Source of the DNA: MAG-120802 sp049430265
Lineage (GTDB): Bacteria > Actinomycetota > Actinomycetes > Nanopelagicales > Nanopelagicaceae
Length of the DNA: 23,482 nucleotides
Assembly (NCBI GenBank): GCA_049430265.1
Contig: JBMTBW010000012.1
Location: 1-23,482, forward strand
Direction: 5' to 3'
In this document: positions 1 to 9,000 of the stretch, piece after piece
How the letters are laid out: each line of letters begins with the position of its first letter
Numbering within the stretch: the stretch's first letter is position 1
The notes under the pieces: model-generated
Databases searched by the model: none
What the model was told of the DNA's origin: nothing
Seen by the model: only the letters and a program-made list of their open reading frames with translations
Made by a program: the position numbers and the translations under genes

Positions 1-10
1 GCCTTTACTT

Positions 11-343
11 ATGGCAGGCAAAGTAAAGGCTAAGAAGGCAGGCAAGAAATCCACAGCTAAGAGCCCCCGGCGCGGTCGAGCTACTTCATCTCGGATAAGT
101 TCTAAGAACCAGATAACGATTCCGGTGGAGGTGCTTCGAGAGGTGAATTTAAAACCTGGAGATAAAGTGGAATTTATGATTGATAAACAAGAGCGAATAA
201 TTCTTGCTCCAAGTGATCAAGCAACTTGGAAAAAGAGCTTAATGGAGCTCGCTGGAAGTATGCCAGAGCTTGGCTCAAATTTTGATTACAAAAAGGAGCG
301 CCAAGAGTGGGACGTAAAAGCCACGCAGATACCTCTTGGTTGA
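11..343 (+). CDS. AbrB/SpoVT-type antitoxin (VapB-like)
   Basis: Probable DNA-binding antitoxin of 110 residues. Residues about 27-70 form one swapped-hairpin AbrB/MazE/SpoVT domain, seen as SSKNQITIP, then LREVNLKPGDKVEF and the IILAPS strand. The first 26 residues are a Lys/Arg/Ser/Ala-rich basic tail, probably disordered, which is not typical of small VapB proteins. The C-terminal 40 residues would bind the toxin. The next gene, a PIN-domain protein, overlaps by 37 bases, the usual coupling of a type II toxin-antitoxin operon; such antitoxins normally repress their own operon. The ATG lies 10 bases from the window edge with no visible ribosome binding site, and the frame is open to the edge, so the true start may lie outside. 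Confidence 0.8.
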   Translation: MAGKVKAKKAGKKSTAKSPRRGRATSSRISSKNQITIPVEVLREVNLKPGDKVEFMIDKQERIILAPSDQATWKKSLMELAGSMPELGSNFDYKKERQEWDVKATQIPLG

Positions 344-687
344 TTGCGTTATTGAATCCTGTTGATGTCTCTCACAAATTAGCACTTCGTCAACTTGAAG
401 AGCTAAATGCCCCAGCCTCGATTAGTACTTTTGTCTTAGCTGAGCTCATGGTTAGCTTTGAAAAAAGCGATATTGGAAGTATCCCAGTAACTCTTCAAGA
501 GATTGAAAAGTCATTCTCGCCTATCGTAGAGTTAAGTAAAGAAATTGCAATTAGCGCTGCAAAGATTCGCTCAAGTAGCAAGATAACCTTGGGTGATGCA
601 ATTGTTATTGCCTCAGCCCTCGATCAAAATAGTGACCTTCTTACCTTCGATAAGAATATGAAAGCGGTCCATGAACGCAATAAGTAG
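307..687 (+). CDS. PIN-domain ribonuclease toxin (VapC-like)
   Basis: A 126-residue PIN-domain protein, expected to be a Mg-dependent endoribonuclease that cuts tRNA, rRNA or mRNA unless bound by the upstream antitoxin. The acidic active-site set is visible: D8 in ADTSW, E46 in LAELMV, D97 in LGDAIVIA and D115 in TFDKNM. The GTG start is chosen because AAGGAG lies 8 bases upstream and because a later start would lose the first catalytic Asp. The start lies inside the antitoxin gene, so translation of the two is probably coupled. Its last 17 bases overlap the next gene. The target RNA cannot be deduced from sequence. Confidence 0.85.
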   Translation: MGRKSHADTSWLIALLNPVDVSHKLALRQLEELNAPASISTFVLAELMVSFEKSDIGSIPVTLQEIEKSFSPIVELSKEIAISAAKIRSSSKITLGDAIVIASALDQNSDLLTFDKNMKAVHERNK

Positions 688-1309
688 ACCAAGGCTGCGA
701 GGCATTATTCATTTAGTTATGTCCCCGCTGGCACTAGTAGCTGGGCTGGTTTTAATCACAATTACAACAGAGCTTCGGGGAAGAATTACTCTAACGATAT
801 TTACTCTCACTGCAGTCTCGCTATTTACTTGTAGCGCTATCTATCACCGCGTTCCTTGGGGGCCTTCAGCCAAAGCAATCTGGCGCAGAATCGATCATGC
901 CAATATTCCTCTTCTAATAGCTGGCACCTACACCCCCTTTGCCATCTACTTATTAGATAAGAGCCAAGCGGTAATACTGCTATCTCTAGTCTGGGGCGGG
1001 GCCCTGCTCTCTGGAGTATTTAGAGTCTTCTGGCTTAGCGCTCCGCGCTGGCTCTATGTGCCGATCTATTTAGCCCTTGGTTGGGCCGCGCTTATCTATC
1101 TGCCTGACTTTTATAGAAATGGCGGGCTTATTGTCTTTCTCTTAGTTGCTTTTGGCGGGATTCTCTATTCACTTGGGGCGATTATCTATGCTGTTAAGTG
1201 GCCTAATTTTTCTATTAACTGGTTTGGCTTCCATGAGTTATTTCACGCCATGACCGCAGCTGCATTTATCTCACACTTTATCGCTGCAATTCTGGTTATA
1301 GTTGGATAA
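671..1309 (+). CDS. Hemolysin III / PAQR family membrane protein
   Basis: A 212-residue polytopic membrane protein of the hemolysin III (YqfA/PAQR-like) family with about seven hydrophobic segments. Family hallmarks are present: SAIYHR at the end of the second segment, RIDHANI with the Asp/His pair, and HELFH followed by ISHF in the last segment; these His/Asp residues form a metal site in PAQR structures. The name is historical. Bacterial members have been linked to membrane-lipid homeostasis, and a hydrolase role like that of adiponectin receptors is inferred. The start overlaps the toxin gene by 17 bases. The early residues PRLRGIIHLV match the usual family N-terminus. Confidence 0.85.
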   Translation: MNAISRPRLRGIIHLVMSPLALVAGLVLITITTELRGRITLTIFTLTAVSLFTCSAIYHRVPWGPSAKAIWRRIDHANIPLLIAGTYTPFAIYLLDKSQAVILLSLVWGGALLSGVFRVFWLSAPRWLYVPIYLALGWAALIYLPDFYRNGGLIVFLLVAFGGILYSLGAIIYAVKWPNFSINWFGFHELFHAMTAAAFISHFIAAILVIVG

Positions 1310-1311
1310 CT

Positions 1312-2013
1312 ATGAGCGTACATATCGGAGCAGAAAAAGGCGAGATCGCCGAGCGAATCCTTCTTCCTGGAGATCCATTAAGAGCTAAGTGGGTTGCTGA
1401 GAATTATCTAGAAAATGTTAAACAATATAACTCGGTAAGAAATATGTTTGGCTTTACTGGAACATATAAAGGAGAGAAAATCTCAGTGCAAGGAACTGGT
1501 ATGGGACTTCCCTCTGCCTCTATCTATGTCACTGAGTTATTTAATGAATATGATGTTCAAGTTGCGATTCGAATTGGCACTGCTGGCGGAATTCAAGATA
1601 AGACTAAGGTCGGCGATTTAATCCTTGCAATGAGCGCCTCAACTGATTCCAATATCAATAGACGAATGACTAATGGCCTTGATTTTGCCCCGCACGCTGA
1701 TTTCCATTTACTTATGGCTGCCTATGAAGCATCAAAGAAGTTTGAGCGAGTTCATGTGGGAGGGGTTTCCTCGATGGACTTTTTCTATGATGAGACTGAT
1801 TCAGCTAAGAAACTTGCCGCCCATGGCGTTTTAGCACTTGAGATGGAGGCAAGCCAGCTCTACTCAATTGCAGCTAGAAAAGGGCGCCGCGCGCTAGCAA
1901 TTATGACTATCTCAGATCATGTCTTTACTCATGAAGCAATGGATTCAGAGGCACGAGAGCGCACCCTTAACGATATGGTTGAAGTCGCACTCCATGCAGC
2001 ACTTAAGGGTTAA
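1312..2013 (+). CDS. deoD: Purine nucleoside phosphorylase, DeoD type
   Basis: A 233-residue cytosolic enzyme that cleaves purine (deoxy)nucleosides with phosphate to base and (deoxy)ribose-1-phosphate, in nucleoside salvage. It follows the hexameric E. coli DeoD pattern: an N-terminal His in SVHIGAEKGEIA, the LPGDPLRAK phosphate loop, GFTGTYKGEKISV, GTGMGLPSASIY, RIGTAGG, LEMEAS for the ribose hydroxyls, and TISDH with the catalytic Asp. Length matches the family (about 235). It begins two bases after the preceding stop and is probably cotranscribed with the membrane protein gene. No strong ribosome binding site is seen, so coupling is likely. It ends four bases from the convergent SDR gene. 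Confidence 0.93.
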   Translation: MSVHIGAEKGEIAERILLPGDPLRAKWVAENYLENVKQYNSVRNMFGFTGTYKGEKISVQGTGMGLPSASIYVTELFNEYDVQVAIRIGTAGGIQDKTKVGDLILAMSASTDSNINRRMTNGLDFAPHADFHLLMAAYEASKKFERVHVGGVSSMDFFYDETDSAKKLAAHGVLALEMEASQLYSIAARKGRRALAIMTISDHVFTHEAMDSEARERTLNDMVEVALHAALKG

Positions 2014-2017
2014 TTAC

Positions 2018-2779
2018 TTAAGGCATTACTAAGCCGCCATCAACTGGAACTGTAATTCCAGTGACGTAGCTTGAGGCATCACTAACTAGCCAAATTAGAG
2101 TTGCTGCTAGCTCCTCTGGCTCTCCAAGGCGCCCTGCTGGAGTAAACATCTTTAACATCTCAACCATATCTTTTGGTAGCTCATCACTCATCTCTGAGGG
2201 AAAAAATCCTGGCGCAAGAGCATTTACGCGAATCTTCTTTCGCCCGGTCCACTGCGCTGCCAGATCTCGAGTTAATCCAATTAGCCCCGCTTTACTTGAA
2301 GCATAGGCAGCCTGCGGAAGTCCTTGAGGTTTAATTCCAAGAATGCTTGAGATGTTTACTATTACTCCGCCATCTTTATTTGCTCTAGCAAATGCTTGAG
2401 CCATCCAATAAGCCCCCATCAAATTAACATCAATTACATTTCTAAATGCCTCTGGAGTTTCTCTAGTTGCTGGCACTGCAGTTCCAACGCCTGCGTTATT
2501 AACCAAGATATCTGCCTTGCCAAATTTCTCAATTGCAAGAGCAATTAACGCATCACAATCCTCTGGATTTGTGACATCAGTTTTTCTATAGGCAAATTTT
2601 CGCCCGGCAGCTTCTACTAATTTTCCAGTCTCAGGCAATCTCTCCTCGCGCCTAGCTCCTAAGACAAGATCTGCTCCAGCCTCGGCAAGTGCCTTAGCGA
2701 AGGCAACTCCAAGACCTGATGAAGCTCCAGTAACAACAGCAACCTTGCCATCAAGGCGAAAGCGATCAAGAACACCCAT
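2018..2779 (-). CDS. SDR-family NAD(P)-dependent oxidoreductase
   Basis: A classical short-chain dehydrogenase/reductase of 253 residues. Visible motifs are TGASSGLG (17-24, cofactor loop), NNAG (94-97), Ser144/145 in NISS, and the catalytic Tyr159 and Lys163 in YASSK; the C-terminus ends in the usual VTGITVPVDGG. ARR after the second strand suggests NADP preference, which is an inference. I place the start at MGVLDRF (2779), not at the longer open frame reaching 2854, because GGAGAGGG lies just upstream and the family core begins there. It is divergent from the acyl-CoA dehydrogenase cassette with a 43-base gap, so it may take part in the same pathway, for example as a hydroxyacyl dehydrogenase. 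The substrate is unknown. Confidence 0.88.
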   Translation of the reverse strand: MGVLDRFRLDGKVAVVTGASSGLGVAFAKALAEAGADLVLGARREERLPETGKLVEAAGRKFAYRKTDVTNPEDCDALIALAIEKFGKADILVNNAGVGTAVPATRETPEAFRNVIDVNLMGAYWMAQAFARANKDGGVIVNISSILGIKPQGLPQAAYASSKAGLIGLTRDLAAQWTGRKKIRVNALAPGFFPSEMSDELPKDMVEMLKMFTPAGRLGEPEELAATLIWLVSDASSYVTGITVPVDGGLVMP

Positions 2780-2810
2780 TTTCCCTCTCCTAATTTCGAG
2801 CAAGTATGCG

Positions 2811-2816
2811 TACGGT
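2811..2816 (+). promoter_or_regulatory. Possible -10 box giving a leaderless acyl-CoA dehydrogenase mRNA
   Basis: TACGGT fits the actinobacterial TANNNT -10 pattern and ends six bases before the ATG at 2823. A transcript starting about 7 bases downstream would begin at that ATG. No Shine-Dalgarno sequence is seen there. I see no convincing -35 box. Leaderless starts are common in actinobacteria, but this call rests on spacing alone. Confidence 0.35.
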
Positions 2817-2822
2817 ATAGGC

Positions 2823-4034
2823 ATGAACTTTAGCCTCACTGACAAGGCCAGCAAATACGCCGAGAAACTTCAACTTTTCATGGATCAGCAGGTCTTTCCA
2901 GCCGAAGCTACTTATTACAGCCAGCGCGAAGAATTTATGAAAGCTGGAACGCCACATAAGTTGCCACCAATTATTGAAGAGCTAAAACAAAAAGCTAAAG
3001 CGCAAGGGTTATGGAATCTCTTCCTGCCTCATCTTGACCATGGTTTAAGCGTTACAGATTATGCAACCCTTGCTGAAATCACTGGTTGGTCGCCCGATAT
3101 TGCACCAGAGGCAATTAATTGCGCAGCTCCTGATACTGGAAATATGGAGCTGCTAGATATGTTTGCAAGCCCGCAGCAGAAAAAGCAATGGCTTGAGCCG
3201 CTATTAGCAGGTGAGATTAGATCTGGCTTTGCTATGACTGAGCCTGATGTTGCATCAAGTGATGCAAGAAATATTAGAACCAGCATCAAGCGAGATGGTG
3301 ATGATTACATCATCAATGGCGTTAAGTGGTGGACCACTGGTGCTATGGATGAGCGATGCAAGATTTTAATTGTGATGGGAAAAACTAATCCGCAGGCAGA
3401 TGATCATCATCAACAATCGATGATACTGGTTCCAATTGATACTCCGGGAGTAAAAGTAGTTAGAAACTTGACTGTCTTTGGATATGTGGATCAACATGGC
3501 CATGCCGAGGTTTCATTCACAGATGTAAGAGTGCCTACAAGTAATCTTCTAGGAAAAGAAGGTGAGGGCTTTGCTCTTGCTCAAGCTCGCCTTGGTCCGG
3601 GCCGGGTCCATCACTGCATGCGAGCTATTGGAATGGCAGAGCGAGCGCTGCAGTTAATGATTAAGCGAAGCCTTACTAGATCTCCCTTTGGAAAAGAGCT
3701 AGCTCGCCAAGGAGTAATTCAAGAATGGATTGCTAAGGCGCGTATTGATATTGAGCAGGCTCGCCTACTTGTCTTAAAAACAGCGTGGATCATTGATAAT
3801 CAAGGAGCAAAGGCTGCGCGCAAAGAAATTGCTGCCATTAAAGTAGTCGTTCCTAGAATGGCAGAGGAGATAATCAATAACGCCATTCAGGCTCATGGCG
3901 GAGCAGGTGTTAGCCAAGATACTCCGCTAGCTGCAATGTATGCCGGAGTTCGAACCTTAAGAATTGTTGATGGGCCAGATGAAGTGCATCTACGCGATGT
4001 TGCAAGGTTAGAGCTCAAGTCCTATTTGCCATGA
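2823..4034 (+). CDS. Acyl-CoA dehydrogenase, ACAD10/ACAD11 type
   Basis: A 403-residue flavoprotein of the acyl-CoA dehydrogenase superfamily. The FAD-contact segment FAMTEPDVASSDA and the C-terminal IQAHGGAGVSQDTPL are clear. Where medium-chain enzymes have the catalytic YEGT motif this protein has VDGPDEVH, the signature I associate with ACAD10/ACAD11 proteins, so it is assigned to that subfamily and not to ordinary beta-oxidation enzymes. The start at 2823 gives the usual N-terminus; a longer frame from 2745 would run through the divergent SDR start. Its stop overlaps the next gene (APH-fold kinase) by four bases. In animals the two activities are fused in one protein that phosphorylates 4-hydroxy-acyl compounds and then eliminates phosphate, and this pair may do the same. 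Confidence 0.88.
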   Translation: MNFSLTDKASKYAEKLQLFMDQQVFPAEATYYSQREEFMKAGTPHKLPPIIEELKQKAKAQGLWNLFLPHLDHGLSVTDYATLAEITGWSPDIAPEAINCAAPDTGNMELLDMFASPQQKKQWLEPLLAGEIRSGFAMTEPDVASSDARNIRTSIKRDGDDYIINGVKWWTTGAMDERCKILIVMGKTNPQADDHHQQSMILVPIDTPGVKVVRNLTVFGYVDQHGHAEVSFTDVRVPTSNLLGKEGEGFALAQARLGPGRVHHCMRAIGMAERALQLMIKRSLTRSPFGKELARQGVIQEWIAKARIDIEQARLLVLKTAWIIDNQGAKAARKEIAAIKVVVPRMAEEIINNAIQAHGGAGVSQDTPLAAMYAGVRTLRIVDGPDEVHLRDVARLELKSYLP

Positions 4035-5056
4035 GTGATCTCACTCCAGTTAGAGATGAAGATGCATTTGATATCGGCAAAGTTCACACCTGGCTTGCCC
4101 CATATATAGCTCAAAGTGATCTACCAGAAGTTTTCCAATTTAGATCTGGCGCATCAAATCTAACTTATCTACTTAAATATCCTGATCGTGAGTTAGTCCT
4201 TCGCCGTCCACCAGTGGGAACAAAAGCAGTTTCAGCTCATGATATGAAGCGAGAATTTCTAATCCAATCTCGTTTAAAGCCGGTATTTGACTTAGTTCCA
4301 AATGTAATTGCGCTCTGCGAGGATCATCAAATTCTCGGCTCTGATTTCTATGTTATGGAAAGAGTTAAGGGCGAAATATTTCGAAGAGATGTTCCAGAGA
4401 CGCTAACAAAAGAAGATATTTCCATCATGGCTGACTCTCTAGTTTCCGGTCTTGCCAAGCTTCACTTCGTTGATGCCTCAGTCCTAGCAGAACTCAATAA
4501 AGGGCAAGGCTATGTAGCTCGCCAAGTTGAGGGTTGGTCAAGAAGATATCGAAACGCACTAACCGATGATGTTTATGATGGCGAAGATGTAATGGCCTGG
4601 CTTGATGCTAATAAACCAGATGATGTTGGCTCATGCATCATTCATGGTGATTGGCGGATAGATAACATGGTCTTTGATCTAGGCAAGAAAAAGCTAGTCG
4701 GAGTGCTGGATTGGGAGCTGGCCACAGTTGGTGATCCGCTTATGGATCTAGGCTCCGCCCTTGCTTATTGGGTCGATAAAGATGATGAGCCAATGTTTGC
4801 CTCACTTCGTCGTCAACCTAGCCATCTTGAGGCAATGCCGACACGAAAAGAATTCATTGCAAAGTACCTTGAGTTAAGCAATAGAAAATGTGATGACTTC
4901 ACATTCTATGAAGTCTTTGGTTTATTTAGATTAACCGTGATTATCCAACAAATCTGGGCTCGATATAGAGCAGGTCAGACCACAAATCCTGCCTTTAAAG
5001 GATTCGGCATGGGAGTTAATATTTTGATTAATCGTGCGCAAGGATTGATCTCATGA
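4031..5056 (+). CDS. APH-fold kinase, ACAD10/11- or LvaA-like
   Basis: A 341-residue protein kinase-like phosphotransferase of the aminoglycoside phosphotransferase (APH/choline kinase) fold. The nucleotide lobe shows SGASNLTYLL and LVLRRPP. The catalytic loop IIHGDWRIDN carries the Asp base, and VLDWELATVGDPLMDLG is the metal-binding segment. These precise motifs are those of the kinase half of ACAD10/ACAD11 and of LvaA from levulinate catabolism, not of antibiotic-resistance enzymes, so a small-molecule hydroxy-acyl substrate is the better guess. It overlaps the upstream ACAD and downstream dehydrogenase by four bases at each end, forming a tightly coupled operon. The substrate is inferred from family and context. 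Confidence 0.85.
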   Translation: MSDLTPVRDEDAFDIGKVHTWLAPYIAQSDLPEVFQFRSGASNLTYLLKYPDRELVLRRPPVGTKAVSAHDMKREFLIQSRLKPVFDLVPNVIALCEDHQILGSDFYVMERVKGEIFRRDVPETLTKEDISIMADSLVSGLAKLHFVDASVLAELNKGQGYVARQVEGWSRRYRNALTDDVYDGEDVMAWLDANKPDDVGSCIIHGDWRIDNMVFDLGKKKLVGVLDWELATVGDPLMDLGSALAYWVDKDDEPMFASLRRQPSHLEAMPTRKEFIAKYLELSNRKCDDFTFYEVFGLFRLTVIIQQIWARYRAGQTTNPAFKGFGMGVNILINRAQGLIS

Positions 5057-6036
5057 AAGCTGGACGGATCACAATTTCAACTAGAAAGTTTGAAGTAAAA
5101 GAAATTCCAACTCCCACAGCTGGCATTGGAGAGGTTCGCATCAAAGTAGGGGCAGCTGGAGTCTGTCTCTCTGATGTTCACTTACTTGATGGCACTCTCT
5201 CCCCCGGCTATCTAAAAGGTGATGAAGTAACTATTGGCCATGAGGTGGCAGGAACCATTGATCAAATCGGCGCCCAAGTCTCTGATTGTAAAGTTGGAGA
5301 TCGAGTAATTGTTATCGCCGGAGAGCGAAATGTTGCAAATCAAATTACAACTCTAGGTTTTGATTACGATGGTGGTTATGCCGAATATGTAATCACTAAA
5401 GGCTCGCTTATCGTCAAGATTCCTGACTCACTCCCCTTTGAAGAAGCCGCAATCATCCCTGATGCAGTATCAACTCCCTGGGCTGCGATTTCATCAACTG
5501 CAAAGATGCAGAAAGGTGAGAGCGCTGCAGTATTTGGAATTGGCGGCCTTGGAATTCACGCAGTTCAACTTCTTAAGATTGTTGGTTGTAGCAAAATAAT
5601 TGCTATTGATCCTCGCCCGCAGGCCCGTGAAAAAGCCTTAAAAGTAGGGGCCAACTTTGCCTTTGACCCAAGTGATGAAGAGCTAAAAAAACATCGGGGC
5701 CTAAACGCGGTCTTTGATTTTGCCGGAGTTACAGCGGTAAGAAAGCAGGGACTCTCACTACTTGGCGAGCTGGGTAGATTGGTAATTATTGGAATCGCTA
5801 ATGAAGCGATCACTATTCCAAATGATATGGCCTTTACCTATCTAAGAACCCAGCTCCTAGGACATTATGGATCTGAGCGCCATCACACCGAAGAACTTGT
5901 CGATATGGTTAAGGATGGAAAATTAAAGCTCTCGGATTCAGTAACTCAAATTCTCTCACTTGACCAAGCAGGCCTTGCGCTAGAAACACTCGAGAAGAAA
6001 ATAGGAAATCCAATTCGTATTGTTTTAAAACCTTAA
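5053..6036 (+). CDS. Medium-chain zinc alcohol dehydrogenase (MDR family)
   Basis: A 327-residue MDR-family dehydrogenase with an N-terminal GroES-like domain and a Rossmann domain. Catalytic zinc ligands Cys38 (GVCLSD) and His63-Glu64 (GHEV) are present, as is the nucleotide loop GIGGLG at 162-167. The four-Cys structural zinc lobe normally found after GDRV is missing: residues 84-110 contain no cysteine. The enzyme therefore belongs to a subgroup without structural zinc. It is the third gene of the cassette (four-base overlap) and would oxidise a hydroxyl group on, or produced from, the substrate handled by the ACAD/kinase pair. This order is an inference. Confidence 0.87.
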   Translation: MKAGRITISTRKFEVKEIPTPTAGIGEVRIKVGAAGVCLSDVHLLDGTLSPGYLKGDEVTIGHEVAGTIDQIGAQVSDCKVGDRVIVIAGERNVANQITTLGFDYDGGYAEYVITKGSLIVKIPDSLPFEEAAIIPDAVSTPWAAISSTAKMQKGESAAVFGIGGLGIHAVQLLKIVGCSKIIAIDPRPQAREKALKVGANFAFDPSDEELKKHRGLNAVFDFAGVTAVRKQGLSLLGELGRLVIIGIANEAITIPNDMAFTYLRTQLLGHYGSERHHTEELVDMVKDGKLKLSDSVTQILSLDQAGLALETLEKKIGNPIRIVLKP

Positions 6037-6042
6037 AAAAAA

Positions 6043-6065
6043 TCCCCAGCCGTTATGGCCGGGGA
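6043..6065. terminator. Bidirectional intrinsic terminator between adh cassette and rpoC
   Basis: The arms TCCCCAGCC and GGCCGGGGA around a GTTAT loop pair with one A/C mismatch. The hairpin is preceded by an A-run and followed by ATAATTTTT, so it can end transcription on both strands. It lies in the 47-base gap between two convergent genes. Confidence 0.85.
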
Positions 6066-6083
6066 TAATTTTTAAATTATTAA

Positions 6084-9000
6084 CTAGCGATTTTCTCCAA
6101 CTTGGTAATCATCAAGGCGAACTGCCTCTCCTGATCCTGTGGTATCAAATGGCGCATAGTCATACTCTTCATAAGCTGCATATACGGCAGCCTTTGCCTC
6201 TTCAGTAGGTTCAACTCGAACGTTGCGATAACGAGCAAGTCCTGTTCCTGCTGGGATGAGTTTTCCAATGATGACGTTTTCTTTAAGGCCAAGAAGTGGA
6301 TCACTCTTTTCAGAAAGAGCTGCATCTGTTAGGACGCGAGTTGTCTCCTGGAAGGAAGCCGCTGATAGCCAAGATTCAGTAGCAAGTGATGCTTTGGTAA
6401 TACCCATAAGTTCTGGGCGACCATTTGCAGCCTTGCCACCTTTCTGCACCGCTTCGCGGTTAGCAGATTGGAACCTTAGGTGATCAACTAATTCACCTGG
6501 CAATAGATCAGTATCTCCTGGTTCTAGAACCGTGATGCGACGAAGCATCTGCTTAACCACGATTTCAATGTGCTTATCGTGAATACCAACGCCCTGGGTG
6601 CGATAAACCTCTTGAATTTCATGGACTAGATGGGTCTGGGTTGATCTTGCTCCTAGGATCTTAAGTACTTGCTTAGGATCAATTGCTCCCACAACCATCT
6701 GTTGACCAACGCTTACCTTCTGGCCATCTTCAACTAGAAGTTTCTGACGGCGAGTAATTGGATAAGCCACAGCTTCTGAGCCATCTTCTGGGGTAACAAT
6801 TATCTTCTTACCCTTAGCATCTTCAAGGAAGCTAACAACTCCAGCAGTCTCTGCAATTGGAGCAACGCCCTTTGGAGTGCGCGCTTCAAAGAGCTCAACT
6901 ACGCGAGGCAGACCATGGGTGATATCACCTGAGGCAGTTGCAGCTCCTCCAGTATGGAAGGTACGCATTGTTAACTGAGTTCCTGGTTCACCAATTGATT
7001 GCGCTGCAATGATTCCCACTGCTTCGCCCACATCAACTAACTTGCCTGATGCCATTGAGCGGCCATAACACTTAGCGCACTGTCCAACCTTGCTATCGCA
7101 GGTAAGAATGGAGCGAACTTTAATCTCGCTAACGCCAGCATCAATTAACTCATTGATTAAGCGATCACCAAGATCAGCACCTGATGTAACGATGGTCTTG
7201 CCATCTACCACTACATCATCTGCAAGTGTGCGGCCATAGATTGAAGTCTCAACATAATCATCGCGGGTTAGTTTTCCAGCAACGATATTTCCAATCTTTA
7301 GAGTTAGACCGCGATCAGTTCCGCAATCCTCTTCTCTAATGATTACATCTTGAGCCACATCGCAGAGGCGTCTAGTTAGATAACCAGCATCTGCGGTGCG
7401 AAGAGCAGTATCTGCAAGTCCTTTTCTAGCACCGTGAGTTGAGATGAAGTACTCAAGAACTGAGAGTCCTTCACGGAAGTTAGATTTAATCGGACGAGGG
7501 ATAATTTCACCCTTTGGATTTGCCACAAGTCCGCGCATACCTGCAATCTGGCGAATTTGCATCATATTTCCACGGGCTCCAGAGAAAACCATCATCCAGA
7601 CTGGATTTGTTCTTGGGAAATTATCTTCCATCTCCTTAGCAACTTCATTTGTTGCCTGAGTCCAGATCTCAATTAACTCCTGACGACGTTCATCATCGGT
7701 AATTAGACCCTTCTCATATTGAGATTGGACCTTATCGGCCTTTGTCTCATAGCCCTCAAGGATTTCAAGCTTTCTTCCTGGAGTTACTACATCAACAATT
7801 CCAATTGTTGCTCCAGCTCTAGTTGCCCAGGTGAAACCAAGTTCCTTCAAGGCATCTAGTACTGCTGCTACAACTACCTTTGGATAGCCTTCAGCTAAAT
7901 TATCAACGATTAAACCAAGTGCTTTCTTAGTTACATCGTAATCAACATATGGGAATGACTCAGGAAGTACTTCATTAAAGATTGCTCTTCCAAGAGTTGT
8001 CTCTTTTGTTACTAGCTCGCCATTGATATTGACGCGAATCTTTATCTTGGCTTGTAGTGAGAGGCTATTTTGCTCATAGGCCATTAGACCCTCTGAAATT
8101 GAGGTAAAGCTACGTCCCTCACCCAATTGCTTCTCACGAAGTGAGGTTAGGAAATAAAGACCTAGCACCATATCTTGAGTTGGCGCAGTTAGCGGCCTTC
8201 CAGATGCGGGAGAGAGAATATTGTTTGAGGAGAGCATCAGAATGCGAGCCTCTGCTTGAGCCTCGGCAGATAGTGGAACGTGAACCGCCATCTGATCACC
8301 ATCGAAGTCTGCGTTAAAGGCAGTACAAACTAGAGGGTGGATCTGAATTGCTTTTCCTTCAATTAGTTGTGGTTCAAATGCTTGAATACCAAGGCGGTGC
8401 AGAGTTGGTGCGCGGTTAAGTAGCACTGGATGCTCAGCAATAACCTCTTCTAATACATCCCAAACTACAGATCTGGAACGCTCAACCATACGCTTTGCGC
8501 TCTTGATGTTCTGGGCATGATTTAGATCTACTAAGCGCTTCATTACAAAGGGCTTAAATAACTCAAGTGCCATCTGCTTAGGCAGACCGCATTGATGAAG
8601 TTTTAGCTGTGGACCAACGACGATTACCGAACGACCTGAGTAATCCACACGCTTTCCAAGAAGGTTCTGACGGAAGCGTCCCTGCTTTCCTTTTAACATA
8701 TCGGAAAGTGATTTAAGTGGACGATTTCCAGGACCTGTTACTGGGCGACCACGACGACCATTATCAAATAGCGCATCTACTGCTTCTTGAAGCATACGCT
8801 TTTCGTTATTGACAATAATCTCTGGCGCTCCAAGATCTACTAATCTCTTCAAGCGGTTATTACGGTTAATAACGCGGCGATAGAGATCATTTAGATCAGA
8901 GGTAGCAAACCGGCCGCCATCTAATTGAACCATCGGACGAAGATCTGGCGGAATAACTGGAACGCAATCTAGAACCATTGAAGCTGGCTTGTTAGAAGTA

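Noticed and set aside
2745..2822. Upstream extension of the acyl-CoA dehydrogenase to 2745
   Set aside because: It would overlap the start of the divergent SDR gene, and the added residues match no family sequence.
7444..7659. Open frames opposite rpoC and rpoB (for example 7444-7659, 9603-9797, 11968-12234)
   Set aside because: They are antisense or out-of-frame to highly conserved polymerase genes and show no domains.
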